Of a stretch of DNA of 64,000 bases, positions 35,565-43,718 are shown one piece after another. This DNA is from Prochlorococcus sp. AG-670-N10. Its GTDB lineage: Bacteria; Cyanobacteriota; Cyanobacteriia; PCC-6307; Cyanobiaceae. Every line of letters starts with the position of its first letter. Positions within the stretch are counted from its first letter, which is position 1. The position numbers and the translations under genes are program-made. The notes beneath the pieces were generated by a model, which searched no databases, had not been told where the DNA came from, and was given only the letters and a program-made list of their open reading frames with translations. Location: NCBI GenBank assembly GCA_003209065.1, contig QCSX01000006.1, forward strand, positions 1 to 64,000. Reading direction: 5' to 3'.

Positions 35565-36203
35565 TTGGAAGTTTTAAGTAATTATCAAAGAAAAAAAATT
35601 GATGAGAGTAATGACGAAGATTTTTATTCTAATCCTAAATTTGTTTATCATTTGGATTTAAATTTCAGAAACTATTTATCTACTGTTTATAAAAATGAGA
35701 TTAAGGATTGTTCTACTGTCCTTGATTTAATGTCTAGTTGGGATAGCTATCTTCCTTCGGAAAAGACGTACAAAAAAGTAATTGGACATGGCCTAAATAA
35801 AGATGAACTCGAAAGTAACAAAGCTCTAAATTCTTTTTGGATTCAAAATTTTAATGTTAACCAAGATATCCCACTTGAGAGCGGAAGTGTCGATTTCTGT
35901 TTGATGGTTGCGGCATGGCAATATTTACAGTTCCCAGAAAAACTAACAAAAGAAATTGTAAGAATTTTGAGTAATGGGGGCAAAATTATAGTTTCTTTTT
36001 CAAATAGAGCCTTCTGGCATAAAGCTCCAAAAATTTGGACTTCTTCAACAGAAGAGGAAAGACTTAAATACGTTAGAAAAGTACTAATTTCAAACGGATT
36101 TAAAGAACCTAGAATAATTAAAAAATTTAATAGTCAAACTTTTAATCTCTTCTCTTTATTTAAAAATGACCCTTTTTATTGTTTAATTGCAATTAAAGAG
36201 TAA
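35565..36203 (+). CDS. Class I SAM-dependent methyltransferase
   Basis: A 212-residue protein from a TTG start. The cofactor region reads TVLDLMSSWDSYLP (motif I is divergent, with DLMSSW instead of a Gly-rich loop), then VIGHGLNKDELE and a motif IV-like SVDFCLMVAAWQYLQFPEKL. EIVRILSNGGKIIVSFSNR gives the post-motif strand. The substrate is unknown; similar cyanobacterial genes are annotated only as methyltransferases. Confidence 0.85.
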   Translation: MEVLSNYQRKKIDESNDEDFYSNPKFVYHLDLNFRNYLSTVYKNEIKDCSTVLDLMSSWDSYLPSEKTYKKVIGHGLNKDELESNKALNSFWIQNFNVNQDIPLESGSVDFCLMVAAWQYLQFPEKLTKEIVRILSNGGKIIVSFSNRAFWHKAPKIWTSSTEEERLKYVRKVLISNGFKEPRIIKKFNSQTFNLFSLFKNDPFYCLIAIKE

Positions 36204-36300
36204 CTATAAGTTTATTCCTTAACGATCAATTATTGACAATAATTGAATTTATAGCCTAACTTTTAAATAATGTTTATTATTGGATAGTTAAAAAAATTTA

Positions 36301-36546
36301 ATGGGATCTAAAAGAGAAAAATATCCTGAAAAATGTCCATGGGATCTTGGCCCTAACCAACAGTTAGCAAAAGAAGCTAACTGGACCTTAAGATTAGGAG
36401 AGGCAAATGTATGTTTTAGCAAAAATAAACTAGACAATAATTACTTTCACGTAATTAGCAATGAAAATGAAGAGCAAATTCTCGCATTTAGAGCAAGGCT
36501 TCTTTATCAGAAATTACTTGATAAAGGATTTAGGTTAGTAGAGTAG
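36301..36546 (+). CDS. Conserved hypothetical protein, 81 residues
   Basis: Small soluble protein, MGSKREKYPEKCPWDLGPNQQLAKEANWTLRLGE at the start and RARLLYQKLLDKGFRLVE at the end. The aromatic, charged N-terminus and compact length suggest a conserved picocyanobacterial protein. I cannot name a domain. It ends 9 bases before the convergent DUF3386 gene. Confidence 0.6.
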   Translation: MGSKREKYPEKCPWDLGPNQQLAKEANWTLRLGEANVCFSKNKLDNNYFHVISNENEEQILAFRARLLYQKLLDKGFRLVE

Positions 36547-36555
36547 AAAGTATAA

Positions 36556-37206
36556 TTAACCTAGTAAGCTAAGATCCTCGAAAATAAACTTTTGTATTTC
36601 TACTTCTTGATTTTTATTTAAGTATCTTATAAATCTTGAGTTAAGGAGCCAAATATCCTTAGAACCAACATTAATAAATTGATCTTCATATTCTAATTTT
36701 GTACTATTTGCTTCAAGAGTAATTGGATCAATTTGTTGACTAGTATACTTTTTACTTAGAAATCCACTACCTGTATCGAAGAATTCTTGTACGAAAATTT
36801 CTATTATAATTCCGTGAATTTTTCTATAAACCATATTTATACAATTATTTTTGACTCTATATTTATCTCCTTTACTTTTACCAGAAACTATCATTTCTAC
36901 ACCACTTTCTGAATCTTTAACAAAATTAAAGTTATTTTTTATGTGATTTTCTTCAAATTCTCTTTTTACTCTATGGATAGATACTTCGAATAATTGTGAG
37001 GAGATACTTTTGACTATATTTTGATCATCAATATTCTTAATTTCCGCTTTAAAATCTTTCCCTAGAACAAACTTACCCTCACAAGTATTACCTTTTAATG
37101 AAAAAAAGCATTTACCTTGATAACCACTAAAATCATTATTCCAGGTATATCTTTTTTCATAAGCTTTTTTAAAAAGTTCTTTGCAGTTTATTTCTTTTAA
37201 ATTCAT
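36556..37206 (-). CDS. DUF3386-like protein
   Basis: A 216-residue protein starting with CKELFKKAYEKRYTWNNDFSGYQGKCFFSL, the pattern I associate with DUF3386. This is a cyanobacterial beta-rich family of unknown role. Later it has RKIHGIIIEIFVQEFFDTGSGFLSKKYTSQQIDP and ends KFIFEDLSLLG. No signal peptide. It lies upstream of the Pcb terminator region on the same strand, convergent with the 81-residue gene. Confidence 0.7.
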   Translation of the reverse strand: MNLKEINCKELFKKAYEKRYTWNNDFSGYQGKCFFSLKGNTCEGKFVLGKDFKAEIKNIDDQNIVKSISSQLFEVSIHRVKREFEENHIKNNFNFVKDSESGVEMIVSGKSKGDKYRVKNNCINMVYRKIHGIIIEIFVQEFFDTGSGFLSKKYTSQQIDPITLEANSTKLEYEDQFINVGSKDIWLLNSRFIRYLNKNQEVEIQKFIFEDLSLLG

Positions 37207-37242
37207 TATTTAAGGGTAAATAATCAATCATTTTACAAAAAA

Positions 37243-37272
37243 ACCTCTCTAGTTTTTAAATAGAGAGGCTTA
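37243..37272 (-). terminator. Terminator of the pcb gene
   Basis: CCTCTCTA pairs with TAGAGAGG. On the minus strand the stem is followed by a run of T. It lies 17 bases past the pcb stop. Confidence 0.85.
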
Positions 37273-37288
37273 TTCTTAGTAAATTTAA

Positions 37289-38347
37289 CTAATTTTGTGT
37301 AATTTTTGTATTTTCAATATTATCAAATGCTTGGCCAATTTTCTTAAAGTCGAATCCCATAGCTCTTAATGCATGCCATAAATGACCTTGTAAGAAAAAG
37401 AAACCCAAATAGAAGTGAGTATTGGCAAGCCATGCTCTCGAACTATATGCTCCCGAACCTAAATCAACAGTATCAGTAAAATAAGGAGCAAATTCGAATT
37501 GAAGCTTTAATGGTTCCCCATAAAGATCAACTGGATAAATAGTAGTATTTGAAGCACACCAGAATGCAGCAACAAAAGCCATATAAGAAACACCAACTAC
37601 TGAATAAGAAAGAATTGCCTCGGCACCAAGTAACCCTTTACCTTTGAATTCTGTATATTCTCCAAATTGTTTTGTACAAATATGGAAAACCCCTCCAATG
37701 ATAGTTAAGAATGCCACAAATGCATGCCCACCCATAATATCTTCTAAACTATCAATTTTAAGAAAATCGAATTGATGATTCCAAATAGCAGCAATATCTA
37801 AATTATAAATTACTTGTCTTGTTGAACCTATCGCTGGATCATAAATACCATGAATACGAGCCCATTCAACAAACATAATTGCTCCAAGACCTAAAAAGAT
37901 TAGATGATGACCAAGTATAAATGTCAATTTATCTGGATCATCCCACTCGAAATCAAATTTTTGTGGCTTACTATTTTCTGGATAGTCTCCAAGATCACCT
38001 GAAAATTTATTGGAATGCAATAGCCCCCCAGCTCCTAACACTGCTGAGAAAATAAGATGTAATGTGCAAATTACAACAATTCCATATGGTTCTGTAATGA
38101 CCCCGTTTTCAATTCCCCCAATTCCAATACCCGCCAGGTGAGGTAAAACAATTGCTTTCTGAGCGCCCATAGGAATACTGGTGTCGTAACGAGCTAACTC
38201 AAATAATCCAAAAGCCCCTGCCCAGAACATCATTAATCCTGCATGAGCAGCATGAGCAGCTATGAATTTACCTGAACGGCCAACAACACCAGAATTTCCT
38301 GCGTACCAGTCATAGGTAACATCAGATTTTCCGTAGTTTTGTAACAC
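37289..38347 (-). CDS. pcb: Divinyl chlorophyll a/b-binding antenna protein Pcb
   Basis: Six-helix antenna protein of the CP43/IsiA superfamily, 352 residues, without the large lumenal loop of CP43. Visible are GKFIAAHAAHAGLMMFWAGAFGLFE, TFILGHHLIFLGLGAIMFVEWARIHGIYD, MGGHAFVAFLTIIGGVFHICTKQFG and FFFLQGHLWHALRAMGFDFKK, with the chlorophyll-ligand histidines. It serves as the main or an accessory light-harvesting antenna around the photosystems. It follows flavodoxin on the same strand with a gap of about 140 bases, the arrangement I associate with iron-stress-induced antennae. Confidence 0.96.
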   Translation of the reverse strand: MLQNYGKSDVTYDWYAGNSGVVGRSGKFIAAHAAHAGLMMFWAGAFGLFELARYDTSIPMGAQKAIVLPHLAGIGIGGIENGVITEPYGIVVICTLHLIFSAVLGAGGLLHSNKFSGDLGDYPENSKPQKFDFEWDDPDKLTFILGHHLIFLGLGAIMFVEWARIHGIYDPAIGSTRQVIYNLDIAAIWNHQFDFLKIDSLEDIMGGHAFVAFLTIIGGVFHICTKQFGEYTEFKGKGLLGAEAILSYSVVGVSYMAFVAAFWCASNTTIYPVDLYGEPLKLQFEFAPYFTDTVDLGSGAYSSRAWLANTHFYLGFFFLQGHLWHALRAMGFDFKKIGQAFDNIENTKITQN

Positions 38348-38489
38348 TTGATTTAAATAAAAAGCAAATTGAGCTTATTGCTAATTCGACTAATTTTTAC
38401 AAGAACTTTACAAGTTTTATTTCAAATGTACAAAAACTATCTTAAGAAATAACAAATGTTACAAAGAGAGTTAAAACGTCTTTGAGACT

Positions 38490-39014
38490 TTAGCCCAAGG
38501 AAGGAATTTCACCTTTTAATTGAGAAGCCCATGTTTCAAGACGAGAGTCTGTTAAATCAGACTCACTATCTTCATCAAGTGGTAACCCACAAAAGCTTTC
38601 ACCTATTACACTCTTTGACTCATCAAATGTATAGGCAGTTTTGTCAACATAGCCAACCATATCGGCTCCTGCTTTCGTGAAATAGCTATGTAATTCTTCC
38701 ATTGCATCGCAATAGTTTTCTGTATAGGTAGATGAATCACCTAAACCAAAAATGGCTACCTTTTTTCCTGACAAACTTAGCTCGCCGATATCTTCTAATA
38801 TTGAATCCCAAGCAGTTCCGGATCTTTCCTCATCTGCACCAGTATTCCATGTAGGAATACCACAAATAATTCCATCTAGACCTTCAAATTCTGAAAGATC
38901 ATCAACATCGGAGACATCCTTAGGTGATTCGGCTGAAGAAATAAAGTTGTGAAGACGATCAGCTACGTCTTCAGTTTTTCCAGTTGTAGTTGCGTAATAA
39001 ATTCCTACGGTCAT
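38490..39014 (-). CDS. isiB: Flavodoxin
   Basis: Long-chain flavodoxin, 174 residues, an FMN electron carrier that replaces ferredoxin under iron limitation. The phosphate-binding loop is YYATTTGKTEDVADRL. The second FMN loop is CGIPTWNTGADEERSGTAWDS with its stacking tryptophan, and FGLGDSSTYTENYCDAMEEL holds the other aromatic region. It sits just upstream of pcb in the same direction, consistent with co-regulation by iron. The spacer to the next (divergent) gene has an inverted repeat at 39139-39155. Confidence 0.97.
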   Translation of the reverse strand: MTVGIYYATTTGKTEDVADRLHNFISSAESPKDVSDVDDLSEFEGLDGIICGIPTWNTGADEERSGTAWDSILEDIGELSLSGKKVAIFGLGDSSTYTENYCDAMEELHSYFTKAGADMVGYVDKTAYTFDESKSVIGESFCGLPLDEDSESDLTDSRLETWASQLKGEIPSLG

Positions 39015-39138
39015 AACTTCAAGTTGTTTACATTAAAATAATAAAATCTAAATACGATAAATAAATTTTTATAAAAACTTTTTAACGTATAGTTTTATAC
39101 AAATTTACGTAAGAAAAAGTCCATGCAACAATTTTATT

Positions 39139-39155
39139 TGATGAGAATCTAATCA
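39139..39155. promoter_or_regulatory. 8-1-8 inverted repeat near a start codon
   Basis: TGATGAGA-A-TCTAATCA is an inverted repeat with one mismatch, directly before the ATG of the 244-residue gene and about 125 bases upstream of isiB. It is only loosely like a Fur box. It may be an operator; the evidence is weak. Confidence 0.25.
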
Positions 39156-39889
39156 TGCTTAGTAATAATCAGAAAACTAATCTTAATAAGCTGATTAAAG
39201 ATTTTAATTTTTCAGGTTCAAAAAAATATAAATTAATTGTTTTAATGGGACTGCTGGGTGATTTCGATAGCTTTGAATACGCTATAAATTTGAAAAATTT
39301 TATTAAGAATAATCAAAATAATAATATAGATATTTTTGCGTTAGCTATTGGCAAAAAAATTGGTAAAGAAAAGTTTTGCGAATTTACAGGATTTCCGAAT
39401 AAGAATTTAGAAGTAATCCATGATAATAAAATCCACCAAGACCTTATGATTTCAAAAGGGGTTGATACAGGACTAGGAGGTTGGATTAATATGTTGATAA
39501 TGCTATCAGGAATAAACTCATTAAAAACAATTAAAGAGGTTATTAGAGGCTATACAGGTGATAGAAATTCAACCCAAATTTTTTCTGACCAAGATAAAAT
39601 AAACCTTTTTAATTTAATTAAATTTTCTGGAGTTTCTTTCAAATATGCTTTTGGAGATGGTTATTTGAGACCTTTTGAATTAGCCACCTATAGATTAAAT
39701 AATATGTTAGAAATTCTTCAAAACTGGAATGACTATATTCTTGATAATAAGTACCTGCCTCAAAGGGGGGCTTCCTTCCTTTTAGATAATAAAGACCAAA
39801 TTATTTATGAATACTTTTCCAATGAGGTGCTCGGCTATTCATCTAAAATGGAGAATCCCATAGCTTTTTTAGACGAGAAATGTAGATAA
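39155..39889 (+). CDS. Peroxiredoxin-like (AhpC/TSA-type) protein, uncertain
   Basis: A 244-residue soluble protein. The first half has a thioredoxin-fold feel (YKLIVLMGLLGDFDSFEYAINLKNF, then IDIFALAIGKKIGKEKFCEFTGFPNKNLEVIHDN) and resembles proteins labelled AhpC/TSA in picocyanobacteria. A peroxidatic Cys in the usual place is missing, so peroxidase activity is doubtful. The second half contains FGDGYLRPFELATYRLNNMLEILQNW and LPQRGASFLLDNKDQIIYEYF. Its stop overlaps the next start (TAATG), so it is coupled with the transporter. Confidence 0.6.
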   Translation: MLSNNQKTNLNKLIKDFNFSGSKKYKLIVLMGLLGDFDSFEYAINLKNFIKNNQNNNIDIFALAIGKKIGKEKFCEFTGFPNKNLEVIHDNKIHQDLMISKGVDTGLGGWINMLIMLSGINSLKTIKEVIRGYTGDRNSTQIFSDQDKINLFNLIKFSGVSFKYAFGDGYLRPFELATYRLNNMLEILQNWNDYILDNKYLPQRGASFLLDNKDQIIYEYFSNEVLGYSSKMENPIAFLDEKCR

Positions 39890-40164
39890 TGGAACCTATA
39901 AATATTGAGTTTTTCGGATATTTTGCAGCAGTCTTAACTACAGCTGCATTTCTTCCTCAATTAGTTAAAACTTTAAAGACGAAAAAAGCGGAAGATGTCT
40001 CTTTAGTAACCTTAATAATGTTTATTTGCGGTGTAAGCTCTTGGATTATCTATGGCTACAAAATTTCCTCAGCACCAATTCTCTTAGCAAATATAATTAC
40101 TTTTATATTGAATTTATTTATTTTAATTTCAAAAGTTTATTATTCTAATAATATTAGATCGTGA
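39889..40164 (+). CDS. SemiSWEET sugar transporter
   Basis: A 91-residue membrane protein with three helices and a PQ-loop motif (FLPQLVKTLKTKKAEDVSL), the standard bacterial SemiSWEET half-transporter that dimerises to move sugars. Its start overlaps the previous gene by one base. In this setting it might export or import small sugars such as sucrose or glucose, but the substrate is not readable. Confidence 0.9.
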   Translation: MEPINIEFFGYFAAVLTTAAFLPQLVKTLKTKKAEDVSLVTLIMFICGVSSWIIYGYKISSAPILLANIITFILNLFILISKVYYSNNIRS

Positions 40165-40244
40165 TTTTAAATTAATCTAAAAATATTAATTTAATCAAGG
40201 AATGCTTAAATAAAGCTTAATATATATCAAATATGTTTTAAGTC

Positions 40245-40469
40245 TTGAAATCTTCGAAATGCTGGGTTTGGTTTAAGGGAAGTCTCAACGAAGCCGGATA
40301 TTGGAAAGAAGGTTTTAGTTGCACTTTTGATGAAAAGCCAGGAATATTAATAGAAAGTCCTTCCTATGTAACCTGTAGAGTACCAAATTGGCGTGTCCTT
40401 ACAAAAGAACCTGAAGATTTAACAAAAACTCCCTTGATTCCAGAAAACGCAGTTTGGAAAATAATTTAA
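40245..40469 (+). CDS. Conserved hypothetical protein, 74 residues
   Basis: Small protein from a TTG start, rich in tryptophan and aromatics (CWVWFKGSLNEAGYWKEGFSCTFDEKPGILIESP, VTCRVPNWRVL). It is soluble, with three cysteines. No recognised family. It is likely real because of its composition and uninterrupted frame, but its function is unknown. Confidence 0.55.
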   Translation: MKSSKCWVWFKGSLNEAGYWKEGFSCTFDEKPGILIESPSYVTCRVPNWRVLTKEPEDLTKTPLIPENAVWKII

Positions 40470-40679
40470 ATTAAATTCAAACAAAAATAATATTAGGTTC
40501 ATCAGATAACTCCTAAAAAGGTAGGATTATTTTATTAAAAATAAATTAATACTATTCACGCTCTTTTTATAAATATTATTCCTTTCTTAATTTTTGGTTT
40601 TTTTATTGGAAAAAGAAAACCAAAACTTTCAGAAACTATTGCTTTACCTCTTATTAAATACGGTATTCCTCTGAGCGTA

Positions 40680-41465
40680 ATGGGTCTCTTATTAAAAGAA
40701 GGAATTGATCTGGATTTAATTAAAACTGCCTTAATTGCTTTTTTCTCAATTGGATTTTTAATAGTTCTAATTAATTACTTATCAATTTTAAAAAAAAGAC
40801 TACCTAATTACTCCTTACAGTTAGCTGGTTTAATAGGTAATACTTCATTTCTTGGTATCCCAATTGCATTAGCCCTTCTTCCAACAAGCACTATTAATTT
40901 TACAATAGGTTTTGATTTAGGAACAACTTTATTTGCTTGGATCTTTGGGCCTTTCTTTCTACAAGAAAAGACAGACTCTAATATCAATTTAAATTTTAAG
41001 GAACTTTTAAAAGCGATACTAAATAGCCCTGCCTCAAGAGGAATAGTAGGTGTTTTGATTGCATATCTTTTTGGGCTAGAAAGTGTCTTAGGAAAATATC
41101 TGTGGATCCCAGCAAGACTAGTAATATTTCTAGCAATAGTTGTTGTTGGGACTAGATTAGGAATAATCACAAATAGCAAAACAAAATTTTTTAATTTAGA
41201 TAAAGGTATTAAATATTCAATTATTTTGAAATTATTTATTTTTCCTTTAATTATATTTTTTATAAGCAAGATCTTAGGCTTCAACACAATTGAGACTTCA
41301 TCAGTGGTTCTGCAGGCAGGAACACCCTCTGCTGTATCAACAATCTTGATGGCTGAAGCATATAAAACGAATCAAAAGATTGCAGCCACAATTCTTTTTA
41401 CGACAACATTAATTTCAATTATTACAATACCGATTTTGTCGAATTTGATAAAATTTTCTCAATAA
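40680..41465 (+). CDS. AEC-family (auxin efflux carrier-like) transporter, 5' end uncertain
   Basis: Membrane transporter of the AEC family; 261 residues from the ATG given. The reading frame is plainly coding upstream to about 40545, giving INIIPFLIFGFFIGKRKPKLSETIALPLIKYGIPLS, the expected first helix and loop. No ATG, GTG or TTG lies between that and the stop at 40542. The body shows about nine more helices with GNTSFLGIPIALALLP and LQAGTPSAVSTILMAEAY near the crossover. Either a start codon or frame was lost, or a rare start such as ATT is used. The substrate is unknown. Confidence 0.8.
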   Translation: MGLLLKEGIDLDLIKTALIAFFSIGFLIVLINYLSILKKRLPNYSLQLAGLIGNTSFLGIPIALALLPTSTINFTIGFDLGTTLFAWIFGPFFLQEKTDSNINLNFKELLKAILNSPASRGIVGVLIAYLFGLESVLGKYLWIPARLVIFLAIVVVGTRLGIITNSKTKFFNLDKGIKYSIILKLFIFPLIIFFISKILGFNTIETSSVVLQAGTPSAVSTILMAEAYKTNQKIAATILFTTTLISIITIPILSNLIKFSQ

Positions 41466-41577
41466 CATCAGAGAAAAGACCTTAAAAAAAAGAGCTATAT
41501 ACATTGCCCAGAACATAATTAAGGATTATTGTAAATAATATATCCGGATAACTACATAATGTCTTAAGATTTATATC

Positions 41578-41829
41578 ATGAAGTCATTAAATCCTAAAAA
41601 TGAATATATCCCTCTAGATCTTAAAATCTCTGTAAGAAGAGACACCTTGAGGCTTATTTCAGAAATGGCTAGAGATATGGGGATAAGTATTAATGAAGTT
41701 TTCAGTTTCCTGGCAGAGGACTCTGTTATTGATCTAGAGTTGCTAGAGAATCTAGATAATATTGAAATTCCCTCTAAATGCAGTTTGGATGATCTTAAGA
41801 ATGAAATGCTTAAAAAAAAGCTTTGTTAA
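41578..41829 (+). CDS. Small protein with possible ribbon-helix-helix fold
   Basis: An 83-residue soluble protein. The segment LDLKISVRRDTLRLISEMARDMGISINEVFSFLAEDS has the strand-helix-helix layout of MetJ/Arc-type DNA-binding proteins, but this is inference by eye. The remainder is acidic and Leu-rich. No antitoxin-toxin partner follows; the next sequence is a convergent pseudogene that overlaps its last four bases. Confidence 0.5.
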   Translation: MKSLNPKNEYIPLDLKISVRRDTLRLISEMARDMGISINEVFSFLAEDSVIDLELLENLDNIEIPSKCSLDDLKNEMLKKKLC

Positions 41830-42600
41830 AATTTTTCGACTTCTTTATTTTTCCAGTTAGCTTCAAAACCATTATTTATTAAATTAGTTGCTTGAGCATT
41901 TAAATCATTTATTTTGACCCTCCATAGATTGTAAATGCCAAAGATACCTAAATTCTGATGGTTAATATTTGACCAATAATCCTTTCTAGATAAATATTTA
42001 TCAATAACGACCAAAAAATATTCATTATCTTAGTTTGGTTTATCTTGAAAATTACTCCTTTTTATCGAATTTAAATCTTTCGAATAAATTAACTACACCT
42101 TCTTCTGAACTAGATTCATAGAAAACAATCTGTTTTGTATAAGAGTGCATCACTTAAAGTAACTCTGCTCCACACAATTATCAATGGAGATAAGCCAAAA
42201 CTCAAGGATGCAACTAAAGAAGTGAATTTATTTTTATCACCCTTTTGAGGCCAACAATGAATTGTATCTCCAATCATCAACATCAGAAATAATGAAGCCA
42301 ATGATGAAGGAAGTCTTGCTGAAATTGTCCCAAAGCTATCCCATACTTCGTTATTGGGAATTTAATATAATAATCCCATCAACCAATAGATAAGTGGTGG
42401 TTTATCAAATCTAAAAATTCCATTAACTTTTGGAGTTAACCAATCACCTGATTCACTCCTTGATCTCCCAGCAGCCGCAAATAATGGAGGAGTTTCATCT
42501 ACTAATCCAGTAGAACCTATACCTATAAAAAAAAATTAATATTCCAGAGATCAAAATTACTAAAAACAATCAACCTATTTTTAGTTTTTAAAAGTATCAT
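41826..42600 (-). pseudogene. Decayed ArnT/PMT-type glycosyltransferase
   Basis: On the minus strand, broken frames carry the N-terminal landmarks of the PMT_2 family. GLVDETPPLFAAAGRSRSESGDWLTP and FRFDKPPLIYWLMGLLY end in a stop, then ISARLPSSLASLFLM continues in another register. A separate 62-codon frame at 41826-42014 looks like the C-terminal end (VVIDKYLSRKDYWSN, ending KEVEKF). The large middle part is missing. Frameshifts occur in homopolymer runs near 42525 and stops at about 42365 and 42116. Such enzymes transfer sugars from polyprenyl phosphate to envelope glycans. Confidence 0.8.
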
Positions 42601-42612
42601 TTAAGGTAAATT

Positions 42613-43692
42613 TTAAGATTGATTTTCCTTGATAACAGTATTAAGCCAGTTCACAACTTTACTGGCAAATATATTTGAAGAAGCATTATTCTCTACCCAT
42701 TCTCGACAACATTTTCGATCAATCTGATTGATAATTTTCAAGTACCCTAGAAGGCTTTCTTTATCATCTGGTTTAGCAAGATAACCTGTTTTGCCATGTT
42801 CAATGATTTCACTGGGTCCTCCCCTTCTGTATGCTACAACAGGTACCCCACATGCCAAGGCTTCTACTACTACATTCCCATAAGCCTCGTTCCACTTAGG
42901 TGTATTTATTAAAGCTCTACAAGTTCCAAGTTCCTTTTGTAACTTATCCGTTTCTAGAAACCCCTTCCACTCTAATATCCCTGGAGAGAATAATTTTTCT
43001 ATTTTCAAGGCATATGACTCATCTTGAACAATACCCCAAACATTAAGTTTTTCGCCTAATGCATTAGCCACATATGCTGCATCCTCTAAACCCTTTTCAG
43101 GTGCTACTCTACCTACCCAACCCAGCGGGCCATTCTTAGAACTTTGAAAAATATAATTACTTAATTTAAATCCATTTCCAACAATAATTGGATTTTCAAT
43201 AAAAGGATAATCTGAAGCTTGTATTTTTGAATGAAAAGCAAAATTATAAGGATATTTAGAGTAAACATTTGAAATTAAATTACGTATCACAAAACTTTCA
43301 GAGCCCATACTAATAAGATGTGCAATTGGAATATTTATGTTTAAAGTCATCCAGATAGGTAGCCAATCATAAGAAAAATTCAAAATTATATCTGCTTTTT
43401 CGCCTAAGGAAATTGCCTTTTCGACCATTCCAGATAAGAGTGAATTATCAGGAATACTTACCAAAGAATAATAATCTTGATGTTGCCAACTTTTTTGCTC
43501 TTTACCTGCTACAAAATGTAATTTTATTTTTTTACTAGACTCCAACAATTTAGAATTTTTTGGAGCCACTATATCAACTTTATGACCTTTAGCTAGCAAA
43601 CCAATTACTAAAGATTTTAGTGTAAGCTCAACGCCTCCACCTTTACCACTACCTAGGAAACCAATAGGAGTACTGATTAATACTATATGCAT
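42613..43692 (-). CDS. Glycosyltransferase family 4
   Basis: GT-B fold glycosyltransferase, 359 residues. It starts MHIVLISTPIGFLGSGKGGGVELTLKSLVIGLLAKGHKVDIVAP, the donor-domain segment is GPLGWVGRVAPEKGLEDAAYVA, and the retaining-enzyme EX7E motif is in NEAYGNVVVEALACGVPVVAYRRGG. It transfers an activated sugar, probably to a surface glycan or glycolipid. It lies just upstream of the decayed glycosyltransferase on the same strand, so it may have shared a pathway with it. Confidence 0.93.
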   Translation of the reverse strand: MHIVLISTPIGFLGSGKGGGVELTLKSLVIGLLAKGHKVDIVAPKNSKLLESSKKIKLHFVAGKEQKSWQHQDYYSLVSIPDNSLLSGMVEKAISLGEKADIILNFSYDWLPIWMTLNINIPIAHLISMGSESFVIRNLISNVYSKYPYNFAFHSKIQASDYPFIENPIIVGNGFKLSNYIFQSSKNGPLGWVGRVAPEKGLEDAAYVANALGEKLNVWGIVQDESYALKIEKLFSPGILEWKGFLETDKLQKELGTCRALINTPKWNEAYGNVVVEALACGVPVVAYRRGGPSEIIEHGKTGYLAKPDDKESLLGYLKIINQIDRKCCREWVENNASSNIFASKVVNWLNTVIKENQS

Positions 43693-43718
43693 TCTTAAAA
43701 CTATTTTCCAATACTACA

